Source of the DNA: Mixta sp031457955
GTDB taxonomy: Bacteria > Pseudomonadota > Gammaproteobacteria > Enterobacterales > Enterobacteriaceae
Assembly (NCBI RefSeq): GCF_031457955.1
Contig: NZ_JAVDXN010000009.1
Span: forward strand, 1-64,000
DNA length: 64,000 nucleotides
Direction: 5' to 3'
Part shown: positions 62,795 to 64,000 of the stretch, piece by piece
How positions within the stretch are numbered: position 1 is the stretch's first letter
How the letters are laid out: every line of letters starts with the position of its first letter
Position numbers and translations under genes: made by a program
Notes under the pieces: generated by a model
Databases searched by the model: none
What the model was told of the DNA's origin: nothing
The model's input: the letters and a program-made list of their open reading frames with translations, nothing else

Positions 62795-64000
62795 ATGACG
62801 CAAGCTCGACAAAAAATCCTGTTGCTGGATAACGGCAGAGAATGGGGCGGCGGCACCAACAGTATGCTGGAGCTGCTGAAGCGCATCGACCGCGATCGTT
62901 TCGATGTTACCTGCTGTTTTTATTACAATTACCAGCGCGGCGAGGGGGAAACCATCGAGTCGGTGCTACAGGCCATCGGCATTCCGGTCATCTTTATTCC
63001 ACAGCGCAAGCAACCCCTCGCGGCCAAGCTACAAAAAGAGCTGCTGCGCTCGCTGCTGTTTTTCAGTCGCCCGCTGAAAAAGCGCGTGGCAGAGGTTATC
63101 GATCGCCGCTGGCGCGTTGAGCCTAACGCCCACAAACTGCGTGAGCTGCTGCGGGCGGGCAATTACGATACGCTTTATATGAATAACCAGCCCAGCACCA
63201 ACATTGAAGGTTATCTGGCGGTGGCCGATATGCCCGTTGGTCTGGTGCAGCATTGCCGTATCGAACCGCTGCTGACGCCGCAGCTGGTGAAAATAATCAA
63301 TCAGCGGGTGAATGCGGTGATTGCCGTTTCTCATGGCGTTTGCCAGGCGTTGCGTGCAGGCGGCGTTGACGCTGCGCGCTGCTTTACGGTCTCCAACGCC
63401 ATTGATATCCATCAGCCGCTGCCCGATCGCCATGCGGTACGCGCGCGTCTTGGCCTGCCGGAGAGCAGTTTTTTATTTGGCAGCATCGGTTCACTGATTG
63501 CCCGCAAGTCGACGCATCATACTTTGCAGGCGTTGGGGGCGTTTCACCAGGCCTGCCCGCAGGTTAACTGGCATATGGTGGTGGTCGGCGCAGGCCCAGA
63601 GCTGAATCGTCTGGAGCAGTTGGCTGCGCGCGAAGGCATTGCCGATCGCGTCACCTTTACCGGTTTTCGTAATAACGCGCTTGATTATCTGGCGGCCATG
63701 GATGTGTTTGTGTTGGCCTCGAAAAGCGAAGGCCTGCCGCGCGTGGTACTGGAAGCGATGCTGGTCAATACCGCAGTGATCGGCTCCAACGTGGTGGGCA
63801 CCGCCGAGCTGGTTGATGATGGTCAAACCGGTTTGCTGTTTGAATATGGCGATACCGCGCGCCTCTGCGCGCATATGCAGGCGCTTGCTCAGGATAACGC
63901 CCTGCGCCAGCAGCTGATTTCACAGGCGAACGCCAACGTTAAAGACCACTACGCTATTGAAAATTATGTTGCGGGCGTCGAAGCTCTGCTGCAAAGCGTG
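62795..64000 (+). CDS. GT4 glycosyltransferase, partial at window end
   Basis: The frame runs from ATG 62795 (AAGGA nine to ten bases upstream) through the last base without a stop: at least 402 residues. It is a GT-B fold retaining glycosyltransferase of family 4: an N-terminal glycine-rich loop (NGREWGGGTNSM), and a donor domain with GSIGSLIARKSTH, VVVGAGPELNRL and the EX7E-type segment KSEGLPRVVLEAM, then GTAELVDDGQTGLLF. Substrates are unknown. Position after yibQ, where enterics carry lipopolysaccharide-core genes, suggests a core or polysaccharide sugar transferase. It is not the GT2 enzyme WaaH found here in E. coli. Confidence 0.9.
   Translation, partial: MTQARQKILLLDNGREWGGGTNSMLELLKRIDRDRFDVTCCFYYNYQRGEGETIESVLQAIGIPVIFIPQRKQPLAAKLQKELLRSLLFFSRPLKKRVAEVIDRRWRVEPNAHKLRELLRAGNYDTLYMNNQPSTNIEGYLAVADMPVGLVQHCRIEPLLTPQLVKIINQRVNAVIAVSHGVCQALRAGGVDAARCFTVSNAIDIHQPLPDRHAVRARLGLPESSFLFGSIGSLIARKSTHHTLQALGAFHQACPQVNWHMVVVGAGPELNRLEQLAAREGIADRVTFTGFRNNALDYLAAMDVFVLASKSEGLPRVVLEAMLVNTAVIGSNVVGTAELVDDGQTGLLFEYGDTARLCAHMQALAQDNALRQQLISQANANVKDHYAIENYVAGVEALLQSV

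Overview
The window is a chromosomal segment of an enteric gammaproteobacterium (order Enterobacterales). Almost every gene can be matched by eye to an Escherichia coli protein, and the order follows two E. coli neighbourhoods: rrnB-murI-btuB-trmA-fabR-sthA-oxyR-arg-ppc-metF-metLBJ-rpmE-priA-cytR-ftsN-hslVU-menA-rraA-zapB-glpFKX-fpr-tpiA-cdh-sbp-pfkA-fieF-cpx, and then trmL-cysE-gpsA-secB-grxC-yibN-envC-yibQ. Several departures argue against Escherichia itself and suggest an Erwiniaceae-type relative such as Pantoea, Erwinia or Mixta (inference): argG sits inside the arginine cluster, a peroxiredoxin-glutaredoxin fusion faces oxyR, emrD lies between glpX and fpr, and gpmM is missing next to envC.

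Layout. 1-289: promoter and leader of an rRNA operon that continues off the left edge on the minus strand. 290-5774: murI, btuB with its cobalamin riboswitch, trmA, a small lipoprotein, yijD and fabR. 5970-9145: sthA, oxyR and the Prx-Grx fusion (redox balance and peroxide defence). 9266-15086: argHGBC against argE, with two ARG boxes between them. 15330-19039: ppc and metF. 19040-25990: an A+T-rich inserted block carrying a complete type I secretion system (ABC ATPase, membrane-fusion protein, TolC-like protein) and an RTX lipase-like substrate. 25992-30190: metL, metB and metJ under MetJ operators. 30283-39279: rpmE, priA, cytR, ftsN, hslVU with a heat-shock promoter, menA, rraA and zapB. 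39720-43228: the glycerol genes glpFKX. 43232-51584: emrD, fpr, yiiR, yiiQ, tpiA, cdh, sbp, pfkA and fieF. 51585-53690: a second A+T-rich insert with a GT9 glycosyltransferase, a tiny two-CxxC protein and a run of 39-bp tandem repeats. 53691-56498: CpxQ sRNA, cpxP, a CpxR box, cpxR and cpxA. 56534-62708: trmL, cysE-gpsA-secB, grxC, yibN, envC and yibQ. The window ends inside a GT4 glycosyltransferase that probably opens a lipopolysaccharide-core locus.

Most of the window is conserved core chromosome. The places most likely to hold something new are the secretion-lipase block, whose predicted substrate has seven cysteines and altered catalytic-motif residues unlike classical family I.3 lipases, and the fieF-cpxP insert with its glycosyltransferase, CxxC miniprotein and tandem repeats beside an envelope-stress operon. 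No tRNA gene, CRISPR array, transposase or phage gene was recognised.
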